Source: Bacteroides sp.
GTDB taxonomy: Bacteria; Bacteroidota; Bacteroidia; Bacteroidales; Muribaculaceae
Reading direction: 5' to 3'
DNA: 64,000 nucleotides
Assembly: GCA_023663525.1 (NCBI GenBank)
Contig: JAMPHF010000002.1
Location: 704,196 to 768,195 of the forward strand
The notes under the pieces are model-generated. The model worked only from the letters and a program-made list of their open reading frames with translations. It did no database searches and was not told the DNA's origin. Positions 25,822 through 34,533 of this stretch are shown in pieces. The position numbers and the translations under genes were made by a program. The stretch's first letter is position 1. Every line of letters begins with the position of its first letter.

Positions 25822-28764
25822 TCATTCATTGTCTGTATCCAAATCTTTTGAAAAAGGGGCGGAATTTGCGCAATTTTTCTGTCGGTTGGATTTTACCCCT
25901 TCCTTTGCGCTAAAATTATCCCCTTCGGAATTGTCTGAGGGCTTGGTCTTTGAGTTTTGATAATCTCGGGGTGTCATTCCCATCTCCTTTCGGAAGGTTG
26001 CAGTGAAGTATCGCCGGTCACTGAATCCCAACATATCTGAAATCTGCCCTACGGAGTAGTTTTTGCTCTCAAGCAGCCGGCAGGCATGCATCATCTTTAT
26101 TTCGCGGATAAAGTCAAGCGGCGACTTGCCTGTTATATCCTTGAGCTTGCGTGAGAATGTGGACCTCGACATGTTTACTGCATCCGACAGTGTCTTCACA
26201 TTAAAGTCGGGATCATCAAGATTTGCCTCGACAGCCTGTGTAGCTTTTTCCAACAATATACGGTCGAGTTTCTGAAATTCCTCGTCAGGGAGTGACACGG
26301 GACTTGAGAGATAGGTACGCATCTTCATCATCTCCTCACTGTCTGACCACATTTCTTCGTTCTTTTTCTTCAACCTGCGCTGATACAGATACAATACGAC
26401 ACCGACAACCGCGGCGAGCAGGATGAAATAGATAAAGAAGGCATAGTATGTCTCATAGAAGTGTGGCTTCCTTTCAAGTACCAGCTTTGTGACAGACGAG
26501 GACACGCGCCCGAATTCATCAATATACTTCACATGAAGGATATTCTTACCCCGGGGAAGTTTGTTATAGAACGCCTTGTTGTCGCCAATCTCCGTGAACC
26601 GCCAATCCGAGTCAAAGCCCTCAAGTTTGTAAGCAAACCGACCTTTGGACGGATACCTGTAATCCAGCGATGAGAAATAGATTTCTATATTCATCTCATC
26701 GGGTCCAATCACGATTTTCCCTCCATCAGATTCATCCCGGTCATTATCAATGTCAAAAATTCGGGATTTGCCGTTGACAACGACATCACTTAAATAGATT
26801 TTTGAATCAAAATGCGGGTTGTCAAGAATCGGGTTTGACGAAATTACAGCCATACCGCCGACACCGCCTATTGTATTTCCATTTCCGTTCATTGAATTCG
26901 GCGACATTGACATGAAGCTGAAAAGAGACATGTCTGATTCCGAGCCATAGGTGTAATGAAGTTTTGTAGCAGGATTAAACTCAATAAGTTTGGAGCTTGT
27001 GAGAATCCATCCATGTCCATCATTACTGAACTGAATCTGCCGGATGCCGTTTTGCCTGCCATATTCAGCATTGGAATGGTTTATAAATTCATTGTTGTGG
27101 GGGACATATTCAAACACCGAACCTTCATCAGTCCCTATCCAGATCGAGCCATTCGGAGCCTGCGCTATCGACGAACCCTTTTTAAGACCTGACTCACTGA
27201 AGAAAACAGGCGAAAGCCGATCACCCGCCGTTTCATATAAACCCATCTCTTTTGAAAGAGCATAAATCCTGTTATCGGCAGATTCCACAAGACCTGAGAC
27301 GTATCCCAAGTCAGGATAGTTTCCTACAAAATCACGGCTGTACAGATCGTACGCATACAGGCCGTTGGAAGTCCCGATCCATACACGGCCACGACTATCC
27401 TCCAGCAATGAAGTAATCCTGGTGGAATGGTCAACAAGGTGATCTATTATAACAGAATCTGCACAAAACATTCTCATGTCACGATGCGAAATGGCAAATA
27501 TGCCAAGACTCCTTTCCTGCGACACCCAAACACCATGATTTTTAGGCGATTCAATCATTTCTTCTCCCATCCGCAATCGGTATCTGTCAAATCCGGGTGT
27601 TTCATCATGGTAGGATATGCGGTTGGTGGAGAGATCGTAGAGTATCAGTCCTATTCTGCGTTGCAACATCCAATATAAGCCGTGAGTACCGGCACTGATC
27701 ACCTTGTCAATCACCGGAGGCATATTATGACGGCTTCTCAATGTTGAGAGATTATCCTCCGTCACCATATTGTTGTTGAGATACACCACGAAGCTGTCGC
27801 CATCCAACCTGCCTACCCACATGGCTCCCGGTGTGGAGAGCAGTGATGACATCATCATCCCTGAAAATTTCTTGAGAATCGGCAGGTTCATAGGCGTCAG
27901 TGTGCCGTCGGCTTCCGGACGGAAAATAAGAAGATGATTACGGCTGACACCCCATATATAACCGTTGCTGTCATCCTGACTCATCGCATACAGATTCTCG
28001 TGATATGACCCTCCCATATCATGGGGACGGCTGAGGCTTGAGACAAATGGAGTCTTGGAGTCGGGATCGAACCTGTACAGGTGTCCTCTGAAATCATACA
28101 TCCAGAAATAATCCCTCCTCCTGTCCTGCATGATGGCTCCAAGAGGGACATCCTCGTTTATGGGACGATACATTTCGAAAGCATCCGAGTCGGCATTATA
28201 TCTGTAGACTCCCCGGCTGTAGGAGGTCATGAATATTTCACCGCTGCGCGACTGGCAGAATCCACTCACATAGGTGACATGACCGGAACGGTCGGTGATG
28301 GGATAGTCATTCTTCCATTCAAGATTCTTTGAATATCTTCTCAGCTTGCCATACTGGACAACCCACAAGTCACCGTCAGCAGTGACAAATATCTGGGCGA
28401 CCTTGAGTGACGCTATGCGCTGCTCGTCGAGCGGGAAGGATGTGAAATTTGTTTTGTCTATGGCATACGCGCCCTTATCGGTCGATATCCATATCCGACC
28501 CACACTGTCCTCAGTGATATGATTTATATTGTTGGCATCACTCGGATGAAATATCCTGACATGATATCCGTCATCACGATACAATCCGTTGATTGTCGCA
28601 TACCATATATAGCCCTCTGAGTCCTGAAAAACGCTTTTAACACCTTTCTCTGACATTTGCCCTATCGTAGGGATTTTCTTGACGGTCATGTCTCCATACA
28701 CCGATACGGGGAACAGGCATGAGAGGATCGAGAACAGGAGCAGTATGAGACGTATATTTCTCAT
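25822..28764 (-). CDS. Membrane-anchored AraC regulator with propeller sensor, no kinase or receiver
   Basis: About 980 residues from the ATG at 28764, one base after the GH2 stop. A signal or anchor helix (about 1-24) is followed by a periplasmic two-bladed Reg_prop-type propeller sensor, with repeats such as SEGYIWYATINGLY, SVGRIWISTDKGAY and SRGRVWIGTSNGLYAYD. The Y_Y_Y domain ends near 770 (YKLEGFDSDWRF; LHVKYIDEFGRV). One membrane helix lies at about 774-795. The AraC domain follows at about 855-935, with FNVKTLSDAVNMSRSTFSRK and GFSDRRYFTATFRKEMGM. Classical Bacteroides hybrid regulators are about 1300-1400 residues and carry histidine kinase, ATPase and receiver domains in between; none is present here. 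A 45-residue polar tail follows the AraC domain and overlaps operator B. Confidence 0.9.
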   Translation of the reverse strand: MRNIRLILLLFSILSCLFPVSVYGDMTVKKIPTIGQMSEKGVKSVFQDSEGYIWYATINGLYRDDGYHVRIFHPSDANNINHITEDSVGRIWISTDKGAYAIDKTNFTSFPLDEQRIASLKVAQIFVTADGDLWVVQYGKLRRYSKNLEWKNDYPITDRSGHVTYVSGFCQSRSGEIFMTSYSRGVYRYNADSDAFEMYRPINEDVPLGAIMQDRRRDYFWMYDFRGHLYRFDPDSKTPFVSSLSRPHDMGGSYHENLYAMSQDDSNGYIWGVSRNHLLIFRPEADGTLTPMNLPILKKFSGMMMSSLLSTPGAMWVGRLDGDSFVVYLNNNMVTEDNLSTLRSRHNMPPVIDKVISAGTHGLYWMLQRRIGLILYDLSTNRISYHDETPGFDRYRLRMGEEMIESPKNHGVWVSQERSLGIFAISHRDMRMFCADSVIIDHLVDHSTRITSLLEDSRGRVWIGTSNGLYAYDLYSRDFVGNYPDLGYVSGLVESADNRIYALSKEMGLYETAGDRLSPVFFSESGLKKGSSIAQAPNGSIWIGTDEGSVFEYVPHNNEFINHSNAEYGRQNGIRQIQFSNDGHGWILTSSKLIEFNPATKLHYTYGSESDMSLFSFMSMSPNSMNGNGNTIGGVGGMAVISSNPILDNPHFDSKIYLSDVVVNGKSRIFDIDNDRDESDGGKIVIGPDEMNIEIYFSSLDYRYPSKGRFAYKLEGFDSDWRFTEIGDNKAFYNKLPRGKNILHVKYIDEFGRVSSSVTKLVLERKPHFYETYYAFFIYFILLAAVVGVVLYLYQRRLKKKNEEMWSDSEEMMKMRTYLSSPVSLPDEEFQKLDRILLEKATQAVEANLDDPDFNVKTLSDAVNMSRSTFSRKLKDITGKSPLDFIREIKMMHACRLLESKNYSVGQISDMLGFSDRRYFTATFRKEMGMTPRDYQNSKTKPSDNSEGDNFSAKEGVKSNRQKNCANSAPFSKDLDTDNE
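25856..25923. promoter_or_regulatory. PUL operator site B (susC), inside the regulator gene
   Basis: The plus-strand arm AAAAAGGGGCGGAATT has its GGGG at 25856-25859. The inverted arm reads AAGGGGTAAAATCC on the minus strand, with GGGG at 25899-25896, an outer span of 44 bp. A third, direct copy on the minus strand, GGGGATAAT, is at 25923-25915. The first G is 43 bp beyond the end of the -7 box (25813). It encodes about residues 955-970 of the regulator's polar tail. Confidence 0.6.
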
Positions 28765-28765
28765 A

Positions 28766-31183
28766 TCAATCAAGTGTTTGCATTCTATATTTTGTCACCT
28801 CGTCGGCACCATGTGTGATTGACAATACCACGTCACCGCTCTGCCGGGTGGAGCGCATTATCACTCCGGCGCGTCCCTGGTAAAGACTGCGTGTGTTACC
28901 GACAGTCAGCTCATCACTGGTGATATCGCCGTTTATCACGCCCACTATCTCGGCAGGACCTTCCACCTTGAATGTCAGCAGTCTGTTTTCTGAGGGGACA
29001 ACCGTTCCCTTGCTGTCTACTGCCTCGATGACTATGTGTTGCAGGTCTATGCCGTCGGCCTTCCATTCGTGGTTGTCCGACTTCACATTAAGCCTTGCCG
29101 TCTTGCCTGCAGTGCGGATGCTGTGACGTGCCACCGGCTTGTCCATACCTGTCTTATAAGCGATTGCCTCAATGACTCCGGGCTTGTATTCGACATCCTC
29201 CCAAAGTATGCGGTTGCGGCTCTGAGAGTTGCCGACATCATTGCTCTTACGCCCTATTGTCTTGCCGTTGATACGGAGCTCCACCTCATCGGCGGTCGTA
29301 TAGGTATAGAGCGAGAGTCTGCTGCCCGATTTGCGGTTCCAGTGGTCAGATATACCCTGTGTGCCTACCTGAACATCATTCCATATCACATTGTCATCGC
29401 TGTCGATAATCCCTATGTGCACCATAGGTTCATCGGGCTTGAAGATGGAGCGCAGAAACCATGCAGTAGGTTTGGGCTGCAGCGATATGTCAAACACACC
29501 GTGAGTCCAACCCTTGGCAGGCCAGCCGCCTGACTCTCCGAGATAGTCAATCATGCCCCAGTATGCCAGACCGACCACCTTGTCAAGATTCATATCATAG
29601 AAATTGGGCCCCATCCCCGAGTGGTTGGCCTCGCTCTGATAGAATATCATCCACGGGTATCGTCTGCTGTCGCCGGGGAAATACATGTAGCGGTAGTTAT
29701 AGGCCGCAATGTCAGTCTCAAGCACCAGAGGGGCAGGAAGCGAGTCAGTATGTTGGTTGCGTCCGCGCGGATGCATGGCCACTGTGACCGGGCGTGTAGT
29801 GTCATATCTGTCCATCAGCGTTTTCTGAAGCCTGTAAGGCGTTACACCCCAGTCGGCGTATGGCAGGCTCCATAAGGTCTGCAGCTCGTTGCCGAGGCTC
29901 CACATCACCACCGACGGATGGTTGCGGTCGCGCTTCACCCATTCGGGGATGTCCTTGGGCCACAGCTCCATCCAGTCTTTACGTCCGCCTGCATATTGGG
30001 TGAGCCATTTGTCATAAAGTTCGTCAACCACCAGTATGCCGTATCTGTCACATAGATCCATAAACTCCTCACTGTAAGGGTTATGAGAAGTGCGTATGTG
30101 GTTGAACCCGAACTCTTTCAGTAGTTTTATCCGCTTCTCCATGGCCGCAGGATAGGCTGCCGCGCCGAGCGCACCGAGCGTGTGGTGATTGGCTATTCCC
30201 TTCAGCAGTTTCTTACGGCCGTTCACTTTCAGCCCGAATTCGGGGGAGTACTCTATGGATCTTATGCCAAAAGTTTCATTGACGACATCTGTCACCTCAC
30301 CGTCGGGCGTGAGCAATGACATCTCCACGTTGTAAAGATGCGGACTGTCAGTGTCCCACAATCTTGGATTGGTAATAGTCAAGCTGTCAACAAGATATTC
30401 ATTGATGCGTGTGCGGGCAGTGAATGGGATGCTGACAGTGCGGTTGCTGACGGTATCGTTGTCGGCATCGGTAATGACCGTCCTTACCGTCAGTTCCTCG
30501 CCCTTGAATTTAAGGGCTGCGATTTCAGCCTGGAGTATGACAGTGGCCATCTCATCAGACACTTCCGGGGTGGTGATATAGAGCGGATGGCGCACGAAAT
30601 AAAACTCGGGATGTGTCACGACGACATTCACGTCGCGATACAGCCCTGCGCCGGTATACCAGCGGGAATTTTCAGGTTTGCCGGTGTCGGCGCGCACCGC
30701 GATGATGTTCGGCTTCTCCCAGTCAACCAGCTTCGTCACATCTATTTCAAAGCCAAGGTAGCCATAATCGGTACCACCGACACGCTTACCGTTGAAGTAG
30801 ACATCCCCGGTCAGCAGGATTCCCCCAAAATCAAGGAGGATTCTCTTGCCCTTCCATGAAGGATCCGGAGTGAACGTCCGTCGATACCAGCCGGGCCCCA
30901 TCTCCTTGAATGCCCGTGCGCTTAATCTTGACTTTATATTGGCAACCGGATTATCCGTGTCAGCCTGTTCATCGGCGGCCGGAGCCACCCACGGTTGCGC
31001 AATCTGGAAGTCATGCGGGAGGTTGACCTCCTGCCAGCCCGAGTCATCAAACTCAGGTTTGGATGCGTCAGTCACGTCGGCGGACTCAAACCTCCAGCCG
31101 AAATTCAAATTACGGACTTCACGCCCGGGCATCGGACACGAAATAAGCATGCACAGACATGCAGAAATTAATCCCTTCTTCAT
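28766..31183 (-). CDS. GH2 beta-galactosidase-like enzyme
   Basis: About 805 residues from the ATG at 31183 (MKKGLISACLCMLISC). The LISC at 13-16 fits a lipobox, so it may be a lipoprotein. The GH2 layout is clear: sugar-binding jelly roll (NFGWRFESADV; GWYRRTFTPD; DVYFNGKRVGG), immunoglobulin-like domain, then the barrel with FNHIRTSHNP, the acid/base Glu in VVMWSLGNEL, and the nucleophile Glu in IFYQSEANHSG. C-terminal beta-domains follow (DUF4982- and Big-like). The substrate is probably beta-galactoside in pectin side chains, although GH2 also includes glucuronidases and mannosidases. It is the first gene of the operon with the regulator (one-base gap). Confidence 0.92.
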   Translation of the reverse strand: MKKGLISACLCMLISCPMPGREVRNLNFGWRFESADVTDASKPEFDDSGWQEVNLPHDFQIAQPWVAPAADEQADTDNPVANIKSRLSARAFKEMGPGWYRRTFTPDPSWKGKRILLDFGGILLTGDVYFNGKRVGGTDYGYLGFEIDVTKLVDWEKPNIIAVRADTGKPENSRWYTGAGLYRDVNVVVTHPEFYFVRHPLYITTPEVSDEMATVILQAEIAALKFKGEELTVRTVITDADNDTVSNRTVSIPFTARTRINEYLVDSLTITNPRLWDTDSPHLYNVEMSLLTPDGEVTDVVNETFGIRSIEYSPEFGLKVNGRKKLLKGIANHHTLGALGAAAYPAAMEKRIKLLKEFGFNHIRTSHNPYSEEFMDLCDRYGILVVDELYDKWLTQYAGGRKDWMELWPKDIPEWVKRDRNHPSVVMWSLGNELQTLWSLPYADWGVTPYRLQKTLMDRYDTTRPVTVAMHPRGRNQHTDSLPAPLVLETDIAAYNYRYMYFPGDSRRYPWMIFYQSEANHSGMGPNFYDMNLDKVVGLAYWGMIDYLGESGGWPAKGWTHGVFDISLQPKPTAWFLRSIFKPDEPMVHIGIIDSDDNVIWNDVQVGTQGISDHWNRKSGSRLSLYTYTTADEVELRINGKTIGRKSNDVGNSQSRNRILWEDVEYKPGVIEAIAYKTGMDKPVARHSIRTAGKTARLNVKSDNHEWKADGIDLQHIVIEAVDSKGTVVPSENRLLTFKVEGPAEIVGVINGDITSDELTVGNTRSLYQGRAGVIMRSTRQSGDVVLSITHGADEVTKYRMQTLD

Positions 31184-31327
31184 GGCATATATTTTTAGGC
31201 GTATAAATTTACACATTTTTCACGACACCAGTAGCACTCTATCCATATAATGCACAATAAATATGACCTTAGGGATAAATTTCGCACAAGTATCGGCAGA
31301 GGGAGCTTCTCTCGGAAACTCCCTCTG

Positions 31328-31335
31328 CAAAGTTA
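31328..31335 (-). promoter_or_regulatory. -7 box of the GH2-regulator operon
   Basis: The minus strand reads TAACTTTG, in a 5' region of about 150 bases before the GH2 ATG. No TTTG lies 19-20 bases upstream, in line with a need for an activator. Confidence 0.65.
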
Positions 31336-31378
31336 AATACTATTTACCAATCTATATGAGATGCATACTCTCAACTAA

Positions 31379-31423
31379 GGGGTAAAATCCATTCATTTTT
31401 CACAAATGAGCAAAATTTACCCC
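31379..31423. promoter_or_regulatory. PUL operator site C (GH2-regulator operon)
   Basis: AAGGGGTAAAATCC on the plus strand (GGGG at 31379-31382) faces AAGGGGTAAATTTT on the minus strand (GGGG at 31423-31420), an outer span of 45 bp. An inner TCATTT/AAATGA pair makes it the most symmetric of the four sites. The first G is 44 bp beyond the -7 box end (31335). Its 14-base left arm is identical to the distal arm of site B. Confidence 0.65.
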
Positions 31424-31471
31424 TTTTTTTGATTCAGAAAACGTATGCATCGCTGATGCATGAAAAAACTC

Positions 31472-32965
31472 CTATTTCTGGACGAAACTGTTGAACGAAT
31501 GAGGTTCGAGGGTTAGATTTATATACCTGTCGCCAATCTTGACACTTACCGTCTTGACATCATCACCAACATTGGCGGCTACAACAACATACTTATTGTC
31601 TGTCGTCATTGCGACGAGTGTCGGGGTGCTGTTCGTTTCGGTGGGCTGATGACCTATGATTTTAGTACCGTCTTGAATGAACTGGCTGTAATGACGGTAT
31701 GCAAACCATTCCGGTACATATTCAAATGTACGATCTGTCGAGTTGACGCGGACAAGCGCGTTTTGTTTCCAGCCCCATCGGCTTTCACCCTTGTCCGGGA
31801 GTATAAGATTCCAATTGTTATATTCAGAACACCCATTACCGATATAATGGTTTATCAGGTGGAATGTGTGCTCACCGGCCTTCCAATCCATATTTCCATT
31901 GCCACACTCGCTTTCGGTGCTGATGTAACGATAATTCGGAAACTCGTCTCTGATTCGCGACAATATCTGTCCGCCCTCCCATTGGAATCCAACACCGTTT
32001 ATATGGTCCTTCATCCTCGGGTCTTCGAGTAGGCCTTTCACGTGGTCATAGCGATTGGTGTTGAATGTGCCGAGGCACAGCTCCACGTCCGGATTATTCT
32101 TCTTCAATGTCGGCGACAGATATTCTATGTTGAACCGGATTATATCCTCTGAAATCCAAGGACATCCCGGATAAGGTGTATAGCTGTAGGCCTCGTTCTG
32201 ATACATGACCATTCCTATATTGACACCCTGCTCACGATATAGCTGAATAAACTTGCTGAACATATTGGCATACGATTGCAGATAGCGGGGCTCCTGGATG
32301 AAATAGCTCTGTACGGCCATACGACGTGGAAACTTCTTTTTGTCCGGATTGACCTGCTCATTGTCCGACCGGTCGCCGTCGCCAAACAGCAAATGGTCGA
32401 GCTTTGGATCCATGTCATTGTAGCGGTTGCTCTGTACCGCATAATGGTTATTGGCTTTCATCCAAGCAGGCGGACTCCATGGCGACATCCAGAACGACAT
32501 TTCAGGACAATACCTTTGAGCGGCACGGATATAAGGGATAATTGTCATCTTGTCACGCTCAATATTGAAATGCTTCAGCTCAAAATCGCCCTGCACGTCA
32601 CTGCAGGAATACCAATCGAGGGCATAGTCGTTAGCATTCATTGAAATTCGTCCCATTGAGAACCTCAGCTCACCTTCCGGCGAAAATGCCCGGCTGAGAA
32701 TCTCGTCCTGCTCATCGCGGGTGAGCATACACAGCGCACGCCAATCCTGCTCATTGAATGTGGTGCCCCAACGGCTGAATGTGACTATCGGGTTTTCCGT
32801 GTCGCTCGCCACGACAGATGTTGAAAGCGGCGACTTTGCCACCTTCACAGCTTCCTTCTTTTGCCATCTTGACGCCTCGGTTGATTCATAATGTTCAAAC
32901 GTCTGAGACATCATGACACCGCAGCTCAATGAACACACCAAAGCGGCTATCAAATATTGTTTCAT
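31472..32965 (-). CDS. GH30 family glycoside hydrolase
   Basis: A 497-residue secreted enzyme of the glucosylceramidase-like clan. A signal peptide (1-20) is followed by a (beta/alpha)8 barrel. SFWMSPWSPPAWMKANN at about 157-173 is a GH30 hallmark. The acid/base is Glu258 in YQNEAY and the nucleophile is probably Glu351 in ISTESECG. The C-terminal beta-sandwich ends LEPHSFNSFVQK, a common GH30 ending. GH30 covers beta-glucosidases, beta-1,6-galactanases, beta-1,6-glucanases and xylanases. A galactanase would suit this locus, but that is inference. It is a single gene with its own promoter at 32999-33006 and operator D, so it belongs to the same regulon. Confidence 0.9.
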   Translation of the reverse strand: MKQYLIAALVCSLSCGVMMSQTFEHYESTEASRWQKKEAVKVAKSPLSTSVVASDTENPIVTFSRWGTTFNEQDWRALCMLTRDEQDEILSRAFSPEGELRFSMGRISMNANDYALDWYSCSDVQGDFELKHFNIERDKMTIIPYIRAAQRYCPEMSFWMSPWSPPAWMKANNHYAVQSNRYNDMDPKLDHLLFGDGDRSDNEQVNPDKKKFPRRMAVQSYFIQEPRYLQSYANMFSKFIQLYREQGVNIGMVMYQNEAYSYTPYPGCPWISEDIIRFNIEYLSPTLKKNNPDVELCLGTFNTNRYDHVKGLLEDPRMKDHINGVGFQWEGGQILSRIRDEFPNYRYISTESECGNGNMDWKAGEHTFHLINHYIGNGCSEYNNWNLILPDKGESRWGWKQNALVRVNSTDRTFEYVPEWFAYRHYSQFIQDGTKIIGHQPTETNSTPTLVAMTTDNKYVVVAANVGDDVKTVSVKIGDRYINLTLEPHSFNSFVQK

Positions 32966-32998
32966 ATACCTTTGTTAGATATTAACTTGATTTTGCTG

Positions 32999-33006
32999 CA
33001 AATTTA
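32999..33006 (-). promoter_or_regulatory. -7 box of the GH30 gene
   Basis: The minus strand reads TAAATTTG (TAnnTTTG), 33 bases before the GH30 ATG. Confidence 0.55.
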
Positions 33007-33048
33007 TGTTGTATATGACAACGAGACACAATCCGGATTCGTCAAAAA

Positions 33049-33094
33049 GGGGCAAAAACATAACAGATTCTTGTGGCATGAGAAAAATCACCCT
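33049..33094. promoter_or_regulatory. PUL operator site D (GH30)
   Basis: AAAAAGGGGCAAAAAC on the plus strand (GGGG at 33049-33052) faces AAAAAGGGTGATTTTT on the minus strand (GGG at 33093-33091), an outer span of 45-46 bp depending on how the arms are aligned. The first G lies 43 bp beyond the -7 box end (33006). The bases to the right (33101-33310) hold no gene. Confidence 0.55.
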
Positions 33095-33313
33095 TTTTGA
33101 AGCGCAGAAGTTCTTTATCGAATTTTTCCAAATCGGAAGATCATTATTCCCGGTAAAAGGAACGGCGTATATTTCTTGAGAAAGCAAGGTGCTTGTGTTA
33201 TGTTTATCATGGTGAGGAACAATCCCAAGAATGGTAGGATAGCTTTAGTCAATCTTAGCATTTGAAATTTGTTCTCAAAAGTTCGTAAAATCTACACGTC
33301 AAATGGGCATTTC

Positions 33314-33345
33314 ATTGCTATTTGAAAAAATTTGTGTTAACTTTG
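33314..33345 (+). promoter_or_regulatory. Promoter of dnaN
   Basis: ATTG at 33314-33317 and TAACTTTG at 33338-33345 are separated by 20 bases. The -7 box ends 25 bases before the dnaN ATG. Confidence 0.65.
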
Positions 33346-33370
33346 TGGGATAAAACAAAAGATACCAACA

Positions 33371-34504
33371 ATGAAATTTACAGTTCCAAGCAAGACGCTT
33401 CATAATTTTGCTTCATCGGTCAGTAAGGTCATCAACGCTAAAAACGCACTGACCATACTTAACAATTTCCTTTTTACTATTGAGGGTAACGTGTTGACTA
33501 TCACTGCCTGCGATGGAGAGAATATCCTTTGTGGACGTATCCCGATCATGGATGTCGAGGGCGAAGGCGAATTTTGCATTGATGCCCGTCGTATCGTTGA
33601 GCTCCTGCGTGTGATGCCAGAGCAGGAACTGGTCTTTGAAATTGATGACGCCACACTGGCCATAGAGATGTCACACCCCGACGGATCATATAAGTTCATG
33701 GGTCTGAGAGGGTCGGAATACCCGCATCCTGACCGCAGCAACGCATCGGAGAACGTACTTACATTCAAGGTACCCGGTTCGGTGTTGCTGAGAGGACTCG
33801 AATACACATATTATGCTGCCGGTACCGATATGCTCCGTCCGCAGATGATGGGTGTGTATTGGGACATCAAGCCCGACAAGCTCATATTTGTGGCGACCGA
33901 CACTCACAAACTGGTCCGTTTCGAGGATCTTAGCGTGTCACCGCAAATTCAGGGATCATTCATTCTTCCGAACAAATCCACAAATGTGTTCCGCAGCGTT
34001 TTCACTCGTGACGAGGAAGTGACCGTGAAGCTCGATCCGCAGATCGGAGTGACATTCGAGACAGACACATTCACATTTGAAAGCCGTCTCGTTAAGGGTC
34101 GCTACCCGGACTACACTCGTGTCATCCCGGAAAATAATCCATATATCCTGACCGTCAACCGCCATCTGTTCACCACCGCCGTGCGTCGTGTCAGCCTTTT
34201 TGTTGACGAGGGTCATGGTCTCATCAAGTTCAATCTCACCCCTGAACGCATAACCATCAAGGCTTCTGACAATGAGTATAATACCTCCGGTGTCGAGAAT
34301 ATCGCTGCTGATTTCACGGGTAAGAATATGGTGATCGGTTTCAGCTCGTCATATCTTTCAGAACTCGCCGGAGTGCTGTGGACTGACGATATTGTCTTCA
34401 AACTTGCCGATCCGTCGAAGCCGGCTGTGATTGTCCCCACCGAGGATAAAGCTGAGACACGTCTGACCATGCTGCTGATGCCTATGAACGTCACTGATTT
34501 CTAA
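33371..34504 (+). CDS. dnaN: DNA polymerase III beta subunit (sliding clamp)
   Basis: A 377-residue ring-forming clamp that tethers the replicative polymerase to DNA. The three homologous clamp domains are visible: MKFTVPSKTLHNFASSVSKV with NALTILNNFLFTIEGN (first), a middle part with EYTYYAAGTDMLRPQMMGVY and VATDTHKLVRFE, and a last part with EGHGLIKFNLTPERITIKAS and the C-terminal TMLLMPMN. Length matches the family. No dnaA or recF lies next to it, as is usual in Bacteroidetes, so it does not mark the replication origin. An exonuclease gene follows after 29 bases. Confidence 0.97.
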   Translation: MKFTVPSKTLHNFASSVSKVINAKNALTILNNFLFTIEGNVLTITACDGENILCGRIPIMDVEGEGEFCIDARRIVELLRVMPEQELVFEIDDATLAIEMSHPDGSYKFMGLRGSEYPHPDRSNASENVLTFKVPGSVLLRGLEYTYYAAGTDMLRPQMMGVYWDIKPDKLIFVATDTHKLVRFEDLSVSPQIQGSFILPNKSTNVFRSVFTRDEEVTVKLDPQIGVTFETDTFTFESRLVKGRYPDYTRVIPENNPYILTVNRHLFTTAVRRVSLFVDEGHGLIKFNLTPERITIKASDNEYNTSGVENIAADFTGKNMVIGFSSSYLSELAGVLWTDDIVFKLADPSKPAVIVPTEDKAETRLTMLLMPMNVTDF

Positions 34505-34533
34505 CGGAATCATAAAAATCTTTATCAAAAAAG

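Noticed and set aside
33371..34504. dnaN as a marker of the replication origin
   Set aside because: No dnaA, no DnaA-box cluster and no AT-rich unwinding region are seen near it; dnaA-dnaN linkage is not expected in Bacteroidetes.
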